Positions 32,842 to 42,205 of a DNA stretch of 64,000 bases are shown here, piece after piece (the stretch's first letter is position 1; each line of letters starts with the position of its first letter). Location: contig WLWT01000003.1 of NCBI GenBank assembly GCA_012103455.1, forward strand, positions 1,116,001 to 1,180,000, written 5' to 3'. The translations under genes and the position numbers were made by a program. A model generated the notes under the pieces. It did not search any database. It saw nothing but the letters and a program-made list of their open reading frames with translations, and was not told the origin of the DNA. The DNA is from Gammaproteobacteria bacterium (GTDB lineage: Bacteria > Pseudomonadota > Gammaproteobacteria > HK1).

Positions 32842-34377
32842 TCAAGCTGGCGTGAAAGTGGTTGAAAGCCGTAAACGTGCCCGGATATGCCGGGATGCGG
32901 CGTCCACCGCGATGTTCAAGCAGGCGGTGAAGGCGATCAACACCATGGCCCGGTCGAAGCGAATGTCGGCGAAGGAACTATCGACGAAAAAACCGAGCGT
33001 ATGAATGCCTAACATGCCGAGGATGGCCGTCTCGCGCAGAATGACTTCCCATCTATAGAACAGAAAAGCGAGCAACTGGCGGTACACCTGCGGCAACACC
33101 TCGTAGAAATAGAGATTCAAGCCACGCAGCTTGTCCGCCCGCCAGGCCAGGGTTTGCGTGTAGCGGCCGATGAGATGACCGATGATCGCCGCGTTGTGGA
33201 CGCTTAAGGCGATGATCGCCGGCAACATGGATGGGCCCAGCAGTTGCAGCAGCACATAAGCGAGCACGTATTCCGGCGTCGAGCGGGCTATCACCAGGAA
33301 TAGGTGCCCCGCTGCACGGCCCGCCGCGTTGGTGAAGAACGGCGAGATGAGAGGAAAGAATACCAAGGTCAAAAAACCCGTTGCCACCAGGGCCAGCATG
33401 GTGAGCACCAAGGTGTTGAAGAGCCCTGGCATGGCTTGTTCCGCCAGCAGTTTCCACAGCCACTCCCAGGTGTTCAGCCAGGTTTGTATGTCCATGGCAT
33501 CGCCGGTGCGTAAGGGGTGCGGCAAGATGTCATGAGTGAAGAACTGCCAGGCGGTGGCGGCGGCGACGGGAAAGCCCTCCGGCAGCACCCACAAAGCGCC
33601 CAGCAGGTAGGGAACTAGCAGTTGCCGGCGCATCCAGATACGGATGGAAGCGATGACGGCGAAGAACACGATGAGTAGCGCCGAGGCTTGCGAATAATCG
33701 CCGTTGGCGAAGGCGGCCTCCAGGTGAAAACCCATCGTCGGTAGCCCGATGAACCCGAGTACGGCACTAGAGCGCAGCCCGCATTCCAGCCGGTATAGGC
33801 TGTAGCTGCGGAAATGGGCGAGTACATTGGGGAGCCGCGCGTATAAAAAACCGGACAGCCTGGAGGTGCCGGGTGGCAGTGCGCGTAGTGTGGCCGTGCT
33901 GGATTCTTCCAAGATCTCGGCGTAGACCTTGGCGATGATGCCGGCGTAGGGAATGGCGATGGCGAAAATGCCCGCCCACGGGGTCAGCCCGATCACTTGC
34001 AGGAAAATAAGCGCCCAGAACAGTTCGTGGACGGCGCGCACCACCGCGCAACCCACCCGTACCCCGCGCCAGTGGAAAGCCAGCGCCAGTATCATGCCGA
34101 GCACGTTGCCGATGGTCACGCCCAGCAGGGCGAAGGCCACCGTGTACAAGAACGACTCGAACACCCGATCGGTAGCGGTGAAGTCGGGTGTTACCGCACC
34201 CAGCGCTAACCGCCCCATCTCTGTCCACGGATCCAGCGTTGAGATCTCGATGTCGGACAGAGCTAGACAGACGATGCCTACAACGGCGAAAACGCTGACT
34301 GTACGCTGTAGCGGCGATGGCCGCCACGCGGGTACGGACACCGGCGAGTTAGGCGAGTTACTCGGCGTAGAACTCAC
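32842..34377 (-). CDS. ABC transporter permease, PhnE-type, two fused permease domains
   Basis: 511 residues from GTG 34377, whose codon lies 20 bases inside the ATPase gene; the frame is open to 34431 but the extra residues are out of character. There are two PhnE-like permease halves: the first with VFESFLYTVAFALLGVTIGN and PYAGIIAKVYAEILEESSTA (EAA-type loop), the second with GLFNTLVLTMLALVATGFL and HNAAIIGHLIGRYTQTLAWR. Fused dimers of this kind accompany phosphonate/phosphite-like importers. Given the adjacent binding protein, selenate (or selenite) import is the likely role. Confidence 0.85.
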   Translation of the reverse strand: MSSTPSNSPNSPVSVPAWRPSPLQRTVSVFAVVGIVCLALSDIEISTLDPWTEMGRLALGAVTPDFTATDRVFESFLYTVAFALLGVTIGNVLGMILALAFHWRGVRVGCAVVRAVHELFWALIFLQVIGLTPWAGIFAIAIPYAGIIAKVYAEILEESSTATLRALPPGTSRLSGFLYARLPNVLAHFRSYSLYRLECGLRSSAVLGFIGLPTMGFHLEAAFANGDYSQASALLIVFFAVIASIRIWMRRQLLVPYLLGALWVLPEGFPVAAATAWQFFTHDILPHPLRTGDAMDIQTWLNTWEWLWKLLAEQAMPGLFNTLVLTMLALVATGFLTLVFFPLISPFFTNAAGRAAGHLFLVIARSTPEYVLAYVLLQLLGPSMLPAIIALSVHNAAIIGHLIGRYTQTLAWRADKLRGLNLYFYEVLPQVYRQLLAFLFYRWEVILRETAILGMLGIHTLGFFVDSSFADIRFDRAMVLIAFTACLNIAVDAASRHIRARLRLSTTFTPA

Positions 34378-35020
34378 TGAGATCGTCCGGGCGTATTGCG
34401 CGAGTAGGCCGGTCCAATACCACCCGGCCATCGACCAGGCCGATCACTCTCTCGGTGTATTCCAGGGCGAGCGCTGTGTCGTGCATCGCCAGCACCACTG
34501 TCTGGTGGACACTGGTCATGATTTCCATTAAGCGCTTGGATTGATGCTCATCGACGCAGGACACCGGCTCATCCCCCAGCAGGGCCGGTGCTCCTTGATG
34601 CAGTGCCCGCGCCACCGCTGTTCGCTGTTGTTGGCCGCCGGAGAGTTGGCCAGCCGGCTCGTACAGCTTGTCCTCCAGTTCGACGTGGACCAGAACGGGT
34701 AGGACTTTTTGCACCTCGCAGCGCAGCGGTTTGATGAGATTGGCCAAGTTATAGAGCGCGTTGTGCCGGCGCAGGTGCGCCATATACACGTTGTGAAACA
34801 CGCTCAAGCTCTCGACCAGGGCGAAATTCTGCGGCACCAAGGCCGCGTTCTCACCGGTTTCACGGGTACGCTCGAACAGCAGCCGCAGCAGCGTCGATTT
34901 GCCGGCGCCGCTGGCCCCGACCAAGGCGATCTTCTCGCCGCGATCGATGGACAGGGTGACACCGTTTAAGGCGTGAGCGTCCTGGTATTGGACGCTCACG
35001 TTGTCCAGGACGCAGAACAA
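34358..35020 (-). CDS. ABC transporter ATP-binding protein, PhnC-like
   Basis: 220 residues. Walker A GASGAGKST near residues 36-44, Q-loop LVPQNF, signature LSGGQQQR near residue 122, Walker B PALLGDEPVS and switch His in LAMHDTAL. It is somewhat shorter than PhnC. The start is four bases after the binding-protein stop; the end overlaps the permease start. It energises the importer in the cytoplasm. Confidence 0.92.
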   Translation of the reverse strand: MFCVLDNVSVQYQDAHALNGVTLSIDRGEKIALVGASGAGKSTLLRLLFERTRETGENAALVPQNFALVESLSVFHNVYMAHLRRHNALYNLANLIKPLRCEVQKVLPVLVHVELEDKLYEPAGQLSGGQQQRTAVARALHQGAPALLGDEPVSCVDEHQSKRLMEIMTSVHQTVVLAMHDTALALEYTERVIGLVDGRVVLDRPTRAIRPDDLSEFYAE

Positions 35021-35023
35021 CGC

Positions 35024-35884
35024 TCAGTCGATCAGGCCGATCTCCTTAGCCGTATCGAGGATCGGTTGGTAGTCTTTGTTGGCTGCCGGTACGAACGACT
35101 GACGTGGAAAAGCTTCCAACAGCTGCGGTGAGCTGATGTCCAACAGGGCTTGGGTGACCTTGGCCTCGAAGCCGGCGCCGAAGCGGTCATCGACGTCGCC
35201 GCGTATGCTCCACTGATAGTCCGGGTAAGTGGGCGTTTGCCAAATCACGGTAACCTTGGCCGGGTCTATCTTGCCGAGCCCCGCCTCTCTTTCCCAGACC
35301 TTGAAGTTGACCGCGCCCACTTCGAAAGCGCCCGATTGCACCAGCGCAATGGTCTTGGAGTGATCGCCGCTGAAGCCGACCCGCTTGAACACTTTATCCG
35401 GTGCTGCGCGCAAAGCGTTGCGCACATGAAATTCCGGCATCAGCCGTCCGGAGGTGGAGCCCTTGGAGCCGAAGGTGAAGGTTTTGCCTTTGATGCCTTG
35501 CGGGAACTCTTGGCTGTAGCTGAGTCCAGTGGCCGTGTTGGCGATGAAATAGGTGATGAAGAATTGGTCTTCATAACCTTGGGCGATGGCCTTGGAACCC
35601 TCCACCAGCAGGCGCGCCCGCACGCCGGATAGCCCGCCGAACCAGGCCAGTTGCACCTGATTGTTCTTAAACGCGGTGACGGCGGCGGCGTAGGATTTGA
35701 CCGGAATGTAGGTCACCGTCAGGTCCAGCTTTTGGGCCAGGTAATCGGCTACTTGCTCGAAGCGGGCGCGCAGCCTGGTTTCGTCTTGATCGGGGATAGC
35801 CGTAAATACAAAAGTCTTGGCACAGGCCGTGAGCGAGAGCGCTGTCAGAGCCGCCGCGCACGCGAACTTGGAAACGACGTTCAT
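35024..35884 (-). CDS. Putative selenate ABC transporter substrate-binding protein
   Basis: 286 residues from ATG 35884; a TTG nine codons upstream is also in frame. The signal peptide is MNVVSKFACAAALTALSLTA with a Cys soon after (TACAKTF), so it may be a lipoprotein. FTAIPDQDETRLRARFEQVA, VKSYAAAVTAFKNNQVQLAW, FGGLSGVRARLLVEGSKAIA and GSKGSTSGRLMPEFHVRNAL match the PhnD-like family assigned to selenate because it co-occurs with SelD genes. It probably captures an oxyanion in the periplasm. It is the first gene of a four-gene operon. Confidence 0.85.
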   Translation of the reverse strand: MNVVSKFACAAALTALSLTACAKTFVFTAIPDQDETRLRARFEQVADYLAQKLDLTVTYIPVKSYAAAVTAFKNNQVQLAWFGGLSGVRARLLVEGSKAIAQGYEDQFFITYFIANTATGLSYSQEFPQGIKGKTFTFGSKGSTSGRLMPEFHVRNALRAAPDKVFKRVGFSGDHSKTIALVQSGAFEVGAVNFKVWEREAGLGKIDPAKVTVIWQTPTYPDYQWSIRGDVDDRFGAGFEAKVTQALLDISSPQLLEAFPRQSFVPAANKDYQPILDTAKEIGLID

Positions 35885-35976
35885 CGGAAAAGATGTCCTT
35901 GAGTTGAGCAAGCGCGCAAGCTAGCGGTTGAACCGCTCAATAGCAAGGCGGATTTCGCCCGAAGTTCGGTGCGAAT

Positions 35977-38940
35977 TCAATCGCTTTTGTCTGCGTGCCC
36001 GCACGATGGTAGTTGAGCATATGTAGGGCCAGGGTACCGTAGCCGCTCGGGTACTTGCGCTTGCAGATATCCGATGAGTTGGGCGCGCTCGGCGGAGCTG
36101 CGCCAGGCGCGCGGGCTGGAGCCGAAGGTTGCCAGCGAATGGGCCGGTGGCATTGGCGATTTGCCGCGTTGCGTGGCGGGCAAGTCCCACATGCGCAGGC
36201 GATAGAGCATGCGCGGCGCGCAGGCTTGTATGCGCGCCGCGACGGTGGTTTGGCCGCCGCCAGGTAAAAAACCACCATGCAAAAAACCGGGCGGAAAAGC
36301 CGAGTCTTGTGCGTGGCAACGGCCGCAGTAGCGCGCCAGTACGGCGCCGTTTTGTCCATCCTTGACGGCGAGCAATTTCCCGGCGACAGCGTTGTCGCTA
36401 GCGTCATCGAGCTCAGGTGGCGGCCAAGCGGCGGCGATGCTCCCCGCACCGGTGGGCCAATCAGCCAAGGTGCTCATGCCGAGCCGCTCCAGCAGCGCGT
36501 TGAGCGTAGCCTCCGCACTAAACGGTGCCGCGTCAAGCGCTGGCGCGCGGGTGGCCACCATGTCTTCCACCATACCCAAGACCGGTTTGAAGTCCGCGGA
36601 AACCAGCGTACGCGCCAAGCCAGCGGCCAAATCCACCTCCAACAGCCGGATGAGATTGCCTTTGGGAGTGCGTACCCGCAGGCCCGAGCCTTGTTGACTC
36701 AGGACCGCGTGGGCGATGGTCTCATGCTGCAGCCGTCCGCCTAGGATGAGGACAGGGTGGTAGGTCACGTTGCCCAGGGTCAGGTGGTCGAGGCGGCCTT
36801 CTTTTATGGTGCTGCCTAGAATCACCATAGTGCCTTCCAAGCGGGTATGGCCCTGGCTGTGTGACGACAGGCAATCGAAGCGCCAGCGGGCGGAGCCGTC
36901 GGCCCGCTGGCGGTGGCTAAGCGAACAGGGGACAGGTGCTGAACGGATGGGCGCTGAACGGATGGGCCGGTGGGCATCGCGCTCACCTAACACACGGTCC
37001 AGGCGGCTGATCAGGGTGGCTGGGATCTGTTCACCCAGGCCGGCGATGAAGCGTTCCAGCACGGCGGCGTTCGGCGCGGGCCAGTACTCGGCTGGCGCCC
37101 GCGGCCTTAGCGGATCGGCGAATGAAGGCACCGTACCCAGGGTCTGCTCCGCCAGCGCGTCGTGATCGATGAGATCGGCGGTGGGCACCGCTAAGCCGTG
37201 GCGCCAGTTGGCCCGCCAGTGGTTGCGCTGATGGCCCAGCAATTGGGCGCGAAACTGCATGGAGGTCCGATCATGGCCGGCGCCGTCCGTCAGCCGGTGT
37301 TGCAACATGGCCACCAGCGCCGCGCCCCGGCAGGCATAACCGGCGGCATTACTAGGACCGCAAGCGTCGCGCCATAAGCGCTGCCAGGTCACCAACATGG
37401 CGCCTCTATCGGTGGCCGCGTCCACGTGCTCCACGGTGGGTTCCACATTGACCAGCGTGCGCCCTTGGTAGCGGCTATGGTGCTTGGCCAGACGGTTGAA
37501 GATCCGTGGATTGGCGTTGCTCTCGGACCACGGCGCACGGGCGAATAAAGGGCCGGCGTTCTGGTGGCAGCTAAGACACACGCTTCTTTGCGCATAAACC
37601 AACCGCGGCCCTTCACCGGCGCGATAGTTGCGTATCACTTGGAATTCGAAACGGCCCAAGGCGGGATTCCAGCTAATCGCCTCAATGATGCCCGCTCGCG
37701 GCTGAAATCCCAGAAACAAGCGATCTTTCATGCTCGGCAGCGCATCGCTGCCCGGCTCGGTGTCAATGGCCACGACGATGCGTGGCGAGGCGAAATAATC
37801 CGGTGCATTGGCGTGGCGTTGCAGGGAGCGGCCTAGGGGGAAAAGCACCTGCTTGATGGCGGGGCGGCCATAATGATGAGGTCCCGCGTAAGGGCCCAGT
37901 TGATCCAACAAGCGCTTGAACGGATAGGCGATGAGCGAGCCGCCCCGAGTGGCGTAATCCAGCAAGGAGCGTCCGCTGGCCGGTATGTTTTCGCCGGGTT
38001 GCGCCGGATCGGCGCTCCAAGTGGGCTTGGGTTGGACCAATAACGGATGGGCCGCGGCCTGTAACTCCGGCAGTAGATTCTGCCGCAGGAACCGGCGTAC
38101 ATCGTGCAGCGCGGCCAGGCTCGCCGCCTGATCGGCGGCCAGGTAGGTGTTGCCTTCCATGGGCGGATGCATGACGCCATGGTCGAAGTCATGGCCCACG
38201 CCAGCGAAGATGCGCGTCACCAGCGGCGCGCGGCCATGCTCGGCTTCGCGCACCAACTCGCTACAGGCTTGCGGTTCGATCCAAACATCGCGGCCGCCCG
38301 CCAGGACTAAGGTGGGGGCGGCGAAATGTCCGGGCTCGGGTGCGCGGCAGTCCGGGTAAAAAGCGACGCCAGCGCGAAAGCGTGCGCCACGTTGGTGAGA
38401 GGCGGCGGTGGTCATGGCGTGCAGGGTTGCGCGCATGGACCAGCCAATCAGGCCGATGCGGGTGCTGTCCACGCCTTCAGCAGCGGCCAGCCTGGCGAAA
38501 GCGGCGTCCAACCAGCGTTCTTCCTCGGAATGTATGGGATCGGGGTGGGCCGGCGGCACTGTGCAGGGATGAGCCACCCCCGGTAGCGCGGGCCGTTCCA
38601 GCAGCAAAGTACGGTAACCCCATTGGGTCAGGCGTTTCGCCCACCAGCGGTGGCTGTTCTTGATACCCCGGCAATCGGGCCAAAGAACCAGCGCCGCGCC
38701 GGTTCCAGTGCCTTCGGGGATCAGCAATTTGGCCGGCAGTGTCACGGCGCTGGCAGGCAGCGACAGTGTCAGTGGTGACCCTGGCCCATGTTTGAGGGGC
38801 TCGGCGTAGGCCGTGGCGCCCATGATCAAAAGACCCAGCCCCACAGCAATGAGCCGCCGCATGGCGAGGCCAGTGGTGTTTCGCCAAAACAGCAGCGCGG
38901 CGTGCTCGATTGCCATGCCGTGCTCCTCGACGCGGTGCAT
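35977..38940 (-). CDS. Fusion of a dienelactone hydrolase-like domain with a dihaem cytochrome-like domain
   Basis: 987 residues if started at 38940. ATG 38916 (preceded by GAGGAG) and 38862 (a clean signal peptide MRRLIAVGLGLLIMGATAYA) are alternatives. Residues ~55-300 are an alpha/beta hydrolase: LVLWPDCRGIKN, nucleophile elbow GWSMR, Asp in AGGRDVWIEP, His in GVGHDFDHG. The rest carries two haem-binding motifs, CLSCH near residue 457 and CGRCH near 885. It ends TYAQLPSCGHADKSD. It should be periplasmic. I know neither this domain order nor a substrate; electron transfer coupled to a hydrolase is unusual. The direct repeat RSAPIRSAP reflects a 12-base duplication. Confidence 0.75.
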   Translation of the reverse strand: MHRVEEHGMAIEHAALLFWRNTTGLAMRRLIAVGLGLLIMGATAYAEPLKHGPGSPLTLSLPASAVTLPAKLLIPEGTGTGAALVLWPDCRGIKNSHRWWAKRLTQWGYRTLLLERPALPGVAHPCTVPPAHPDPIHSEEERWLDAAFARLAAAEGVDSTRIGLIGWSMRATLHAMTTAASHQRGARFRAGVAFYPDCRAPEPGHFAAPTLVLAGGRDVWIEPQACSELVREAEHGRAPLVTRIFAGVGHDFDHGVMHPPMEGNTYLAADQAASLAALHDVRRFLRQNLLPELQAAAHPLLVQPKPTWSADPAQPGENIPASGRSLLDYATRGGSLIAYPFKRLLDQLGPYAGPHHYGRPAIKQVLFPLGRSLQRHANAPDYFASPRIVVAIDTEPGSDALPSMKDRLFLGFQPRAGIIEAISWNPALGRFEFQVIRNYRAGEGPRLVYAQRSVCLSCHQNAGPLFARAPWSESNANPRIFNRLAKHHSRYQGRTLVNVEPTVEHVDAATDRGAMLVTWQRLWRDACGPSNAAGYACRGAALVAMLQHRLTDGAGHDRTSMQFRAQLLGHQRNHWRANWRHGLAVPTADLIDHDALAEQTLGTVPSFADPLRPRAPAEYWPAPNAAVLERFIAGLGEQIPATLISRLDRVLGERDAHRPIRSAPIRSAPVPCSLSHRQRADGSARWRFDCLSSHSQGHTRLEGTMVILGSTIKEGRLDHLTLGNVTYHPVLILGGRLQHETIAHAVLSQQGSGLRVRTPKGNLIRLLEVDLAAGLARTLVSADFKPVLGMVEDMVATRAPALDAAPFSAEATLNALLERLGMSTLADWPTGAGSIAAAWPPPELDDASDNAVAGKLLAVKDGQNGAVLARYCGRCHAQDSAFPPGFLHGGFLPGGGQTTVAARIQACAPRMLYRLRMWDLPATQRGKSPMPPAHSLATFGSSPRAWRSSAERAQLIGYLQAQVPERLRYPGPTYAQLPSCGHADKSD

Positions 38941-39030
38941 TTCGCTCCAGCAGTGTGCCTGGAAACGAAATGAGGCGCATGCCGCCGCCTGCTACGCTTT
39001 GACCCGCTAGGCACCGGACGGGGGATATAA

Positions 39031-40479
39031 ATGAGGCGGATATTGCTGGCGGCGGTGGCGGCGGTGGGATACTTGCTAGCGGGCGAGCCGGCGCTGGCGC
39101 ATACCAGCGAGCGTGGCTTCATCATGTTGCTGCCCACCCATCTCTATCAGATTGGCGGGACCGCCGCCGTGGTGCTGTCCTTCGCCCTTCTGATCGTGCT
39201 GCCGCCGCATTGGTTAAAAGACGGCGGCTGCCGCGTTTATACCTGTTGCGGCGTACCCTGGTTGCTGGTGAATCTGCTGAGCATTGCCGCTTTCATTTCG
39301 ATGATTGCCATCATCTTGGCCGGGTTCATGGGCAGCCGCGATCCGTTGGCCAATCCCCTGCCCTTAACCCTCTGGTCCCTGGTGTGGGTCGGTTTGACCA
39401 TGGCGCACGTATTGGTGGGTAATCTGTGGCGGTACCTCAATCCTTGGCGCGGCGCGGCTCTTTTGGGTGGTCAGATGAGCGCCCGCCTCGGTCATCCTTA
39501 CCGTCCCCCCCTGATGCTGCCCAAGGCGGTGGCAACATGGCCCGCGGTGGCGTTGTTGTCAGCCTTCGTCTGGCTGGAACTGGTCTATCCCGCGCCCATG
39601 GATCCGTTCACGTTGGCGGTCCTAGGTCTTGGTTACGCGGGCCTCACCCTCACCGGGATGGCCGTGTTCGGCGCCGGCGCATGGTGGCGCGCGGGGGAGC
39701 TGTTTTCGGTGTTCTTCTCGATAGTCTCGCGGGTGGCGCTATTTAACCTGGCGCACCGGCATTGCCCGCAAAACCCACGGCTGTGCCTGCAGCTAGGGGT
39801 GCCAGGGCGGGCGCTGGTTGCTCAACCAGCGCTTAGCGCCTCACTCATCGCTTTCATCATAATAGCCCTGGCCAGTGTGTCCTTCGATAGCTTTTCCCGT
39901 ACCTTCACCTGGTTCGCGTGGAATGGGAACAATCCGCTGGAGCCGCCCGGCCGCTCGGCCATGATCGGCGCTAACTCCCTCGGGCTGATCGCCGCGCCGT
40001 TGGCATTATGGCTGGCTTACCTGAGCGCGGTGGTGCTGGGCAGTGTGTTATCCGGACAGCGTCTGTACGCTACCCGCAGGCGCGTTAACCTCTTTGTAGT
40101 TTCCATTATTCCCATCGCCGTGGGTTACCACTTGGCCCACTACCTCCCGGCCTTCTCGGTGGACGCTCAGCACGCGCTAAAAGCACTCTCCGATCCGTTC
40201 GCGCTCGGCTGGAATCTCTTGGGCTTAAGCGATTTTCACGTACGGGCGTCCCTGCTCAGCCACCATCACACCATCGAGCTGTTCTGGTACGCGCAAGTGG
40301 CGATCATCGTGATAGCCCACGTGGTCGCCGTGGTGGTGGCCCACGCGCTTGCGGCCCGCGACGCATATGTCATGGGGACCCGGCTTGCGCTCATGCTGGG
40401 TGAGTTACCGCTCACTGTGCTGATGGCGGCTTATACGCTGCTGGGATTGTGGCTGTTATCGACGCCGACGGCGGGATAG
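39031..40479 (+). CDS. Polytopic integral membrane protein, unknown function
   Basis: 482 residues, ATG 39031 after GGGGG. A signal-like start (MRRILLAAVAAVGYLLAGEP) is followed by about ten to twelve hydrophobic helices. Conserved-looking parts are NLWRYLNPWRGAALL, a His-rich LLSHHHTIELFWYAQVAIIV near residue 405 and SFDSFSRTFTWFAWNG. The NLWRYLNPWR motif recalls a family of membrane proteins sometimes labelled fenitrothion hydrolase, with little functional basis. The His-rich helix could bind metal or haem. It is divergent from the cytochrome fusion gene (90 bp apart), and a shared electron-transfer role is possible. Confidence 0.7.
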   Translation: MRRILLAAVAAVGYLLAGEPALAHTSERGFIMLLPTHLYQIGGTAAVVLSFALLIVLPPHWLKDGGCRVYTCCGVPWLLVNLLSIAAFISMIAIILAGFMGSRDPLANPLPLTLWSLVWVGLTMAHVLVGNLWRYLNPWRGAALLGGQMSARLGHPYRPPLMLPKAVATWPAVALLSAFVWLELVYPAPMDPFTLAVLGLGYAGLTLTGMAVFGAGAWWRAGELFSVFFSIVSRVALFNLAHRHCPQNPRLCLQLGVPGRALVAQPALSASLIAFIIIALASVSFDSFSRTFTWFAWNGNNPLEPPGRSAMIGANSLGLIAAPLALWLAYLSAVVLGSVLSGQRLYATRRRVNLFVVSIIPIAVGYHLAHYLPAFSVDAQHALKALSDPFALGWNLLGLSDFHVRASLLSHHHTIELFWYAQVAIIVIAHVVAVVVAHALAARDAYVMGTRLALMLGELPLTVLMAAYTLLGLWLLSTPTAG

Positions 40480-40499
40480 CGCCCACCTGGATAGCGCCT

Positions 40500-40798
40500 A
40501 TTCCAGATCATCCGACCAAGCGGGAGCATCGTTCACCGGAGCTGGCGGGTGATATTCGATCCGCTCGCGGTCGCGGCCGAACCGGTCGCGCGGATACAGT
40601 ACCGGCGGATGCTTGCCGGCGGTGGCGGCCAGTCCATCCAGCCGCCCACCGGCCAGCCGGCTTAAGTGCCGGAAGTGCGGCCATAAATGCCCGCGTAGTT
40701 TTGGTTCCAGGTAGAGTTTCAGCAGTGCCCTAAAATCGGCGTCCAGGGCGAAAAAATCGCTGCCCCGGCAATCCGGTGCGAGAGCATCCGAACCAATG
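40500..40798 (-). pseudogene. Truncated gene fragment, probably acyl-CoA dehydrogenase N-terminus
   Basis: The minus frame reads SDFFALDADFRALLKLYLEP, LAGGRLDGLAATAGKHPPVL and DRFGRDRERIEYHPP, ending shortly after. The closing pattern DRFGR..R.EYHP is that of the N-terminal region of AidB-like or long-chain acyl-CoA dehydrogenases. It is preceded (on its 5' side) by MITE copy 6 and lacks the rest of the protein. The assignment is tentative. Confidence 0.5.
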
Positions 40799-40940
40799 GG
40801 GCGCCTGCTAAAAATAGTCATTTTTTCGTGAGTGCAAGGAAGCACCGCGCGCGCAACCGCGGTGTATAGGTGATACCCGAGGATTGGAGCACGGCGCTGA
40901 CGCCGCAAGCGCGGAAAAAGTGCATTTTTAGCAGGTGCCC
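40799..40940 (+). mobile_element. MITE copy 6
   Basis: 142 bp, GGGCGCCTGCTAAAAATAGT to TTTTTAGCAGGTGCCC, one of the best preserved copies. It interrupts the acyl-CoA dehydrogenase-like fragment at its 5' side. AATG and ATAG flank it, so the target duplication is not perfect. Confidence 0.9.
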
Positions 40941-41061
40941 ATAGGATTAAAATCCGCGGGCAAGACAAGGGTCATGGCAGTTCATCCCCAGCGTATGCGA
41001 TGGAGTGGATGGTACTGCCCGGATCACTTAACTGGCTCATATCACTACTGAGGAGACATCC

Positions 41062-41793
41062 ATGACCAATATCGTCACGCAACCACTCAACTACCAAGCG
41101 GGTGACGCCACCATGCACGGACATATCGCCTACGACACGGACGCCGGCGCCCGCCCCGGCGTATTGGTGGTGCACGAGTGGTGGGGCCTCACCGATTACT
41201 TGCAGCGCCGCGCGCAGATGCTGGCCGAACTCGGTTACACCGCCTTGGCGGTGGACATGTACGGCGGGGGCCAAGTGGCGACGGCGCCCGATGCAGCCGG
41301 CGCGCTGATGAACGGCGTACTCGGCGACATGAACCTCGCCACTCAGCGCATCCAGGCCGCCTACGATGCCTTGGCCGGCAGCGAGCACACCGACGCTTCA
41401 CGCATGGCATGCATGGGTTATTGCTTCGGCGGCGCCATGTCCTTGCACGCGGCCCGCCTAGGCATGGACTTGCGCGGCGTGGTCAGCTTCCACGGCTCCC
41501 TTGGCAGCACCCACGCCGCCGAGCCCGGCAGCATCAAAGCCCGCATCCTGGTCTGCCACGGCGCCGCCGATGCCCTGGTGCCGGATGAGCAAATAGACGG
41601 CTTCAAGGCGGAGATGACGTCCACCCAAGCCAACTATGAATTCATCGCCTATGAAGGCGCCCTACATGGCTTCACCAATCCCGACGCCACCGCCAATGGC
41701 GACAAATACGGCCTGCCGCTGGCTTATGACAAAGCAACGGACGAGCAATCCTGGGCCGACATGCAGCGCTTCTTTAGTGAAGTGATGATCTGA
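41062..41793 (+). CDS. Dienelactone hydrolase family protein
   Basis: 243 residues, ATG 41062, with GAGGAG 8 bases upstream. VLVVHEWWGLTDYLQRRAQM is the family opening (carrying the Glu that interacts with the nucleophile). MGYCFGGAMSLHAA has nucleophile Cys ~120, CHGAADALVPDEQ the Asp and EGALHGFTNP the His. Dienelactone hydrolases open cyclic lactones in chloro- and hydroxyaromatic degradation, but many relatives have other ester substrates. The 3' half and ~150 bp downstream are duplicated at 57180-57721. Confidence 0.9.
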   Translation: MTNIVTQPLNYQAGDATMHGHIAYDTDAGARPGVLVVHEWWGLTDYLQRRAQMLAELGYTALAVDMYGGGQVATAPDAAGALMNGVLGDMNLATQRIQAAYDALAGSEHTDASRMACMGYCFGGAMSLHAARLGMDLRGVVSFHGSLGSTHAAEPGSIKARILVCHGAADALVPDEQIDGFKAEMTSTQANYEFIAYEGALHGFTNPDATANGDKYGLPLAYDKATDEQSWADMQRFFSEVMI

Positions 41794-41943
41794 GTTATCA
41801 ATAACTGATCATTGAGGGCCAATCATCAACCCCGGACGCATGGCCTCGGCCGTGCTGCCGGTCCGGGCGGCTCACACTGGTTCCATTGACCGGACTAGCC
41901 CTGGCGGTGCGCTGAGTTCGCCACCTCCACACCCCGGACCAAG
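41404..41943 (+). repeat. Long direct repeat, copy 1 (dienelactone hydrolase 3' half and downstream region)
   Basis: About 540 bp with over 90% identity by eye to 57180-57721, in the same orientation. It covers the coding region from the nucleophile motif to the stop and the sequence down to CACACCCCGGAC. This is the complete-gene copy and so the likely source. Confidence 0.9.
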
Positions 41944-42205
41944 ACCCTGGCAACGGTAACGCGGCGAGTGCTCCTCGAAGAAGTGTCCGAGGCTTGGCGC
42001 GAGGGATTAGACGAGGGTCTCACCGTTCATATCACCCCGCGGACCGGTGTGGTCCCATCACCGCAACAACGTTTAACGCAACGCCAGGCGGGTTTAACGC
42101 AACGCCAGGCGGCCATCCAGCGGGCACCACCTGTGCCGGGTCCGATGCTCCCTCATCGGATGGCCACATAACGGTGATGCCGATTTCAGCAACGCTCGCC
42201 TTGGT
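41944..42205. other. Non-coding stretch with a 21-bp tandem repeat
   Basis: No gene is recognised. GTTTAACGCAACGCCAGGCGG occurs twice in direct succession at 42070-42111. Composition changes here from GC-rich to the AT-richer accessory region. Confidence 0.5.
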
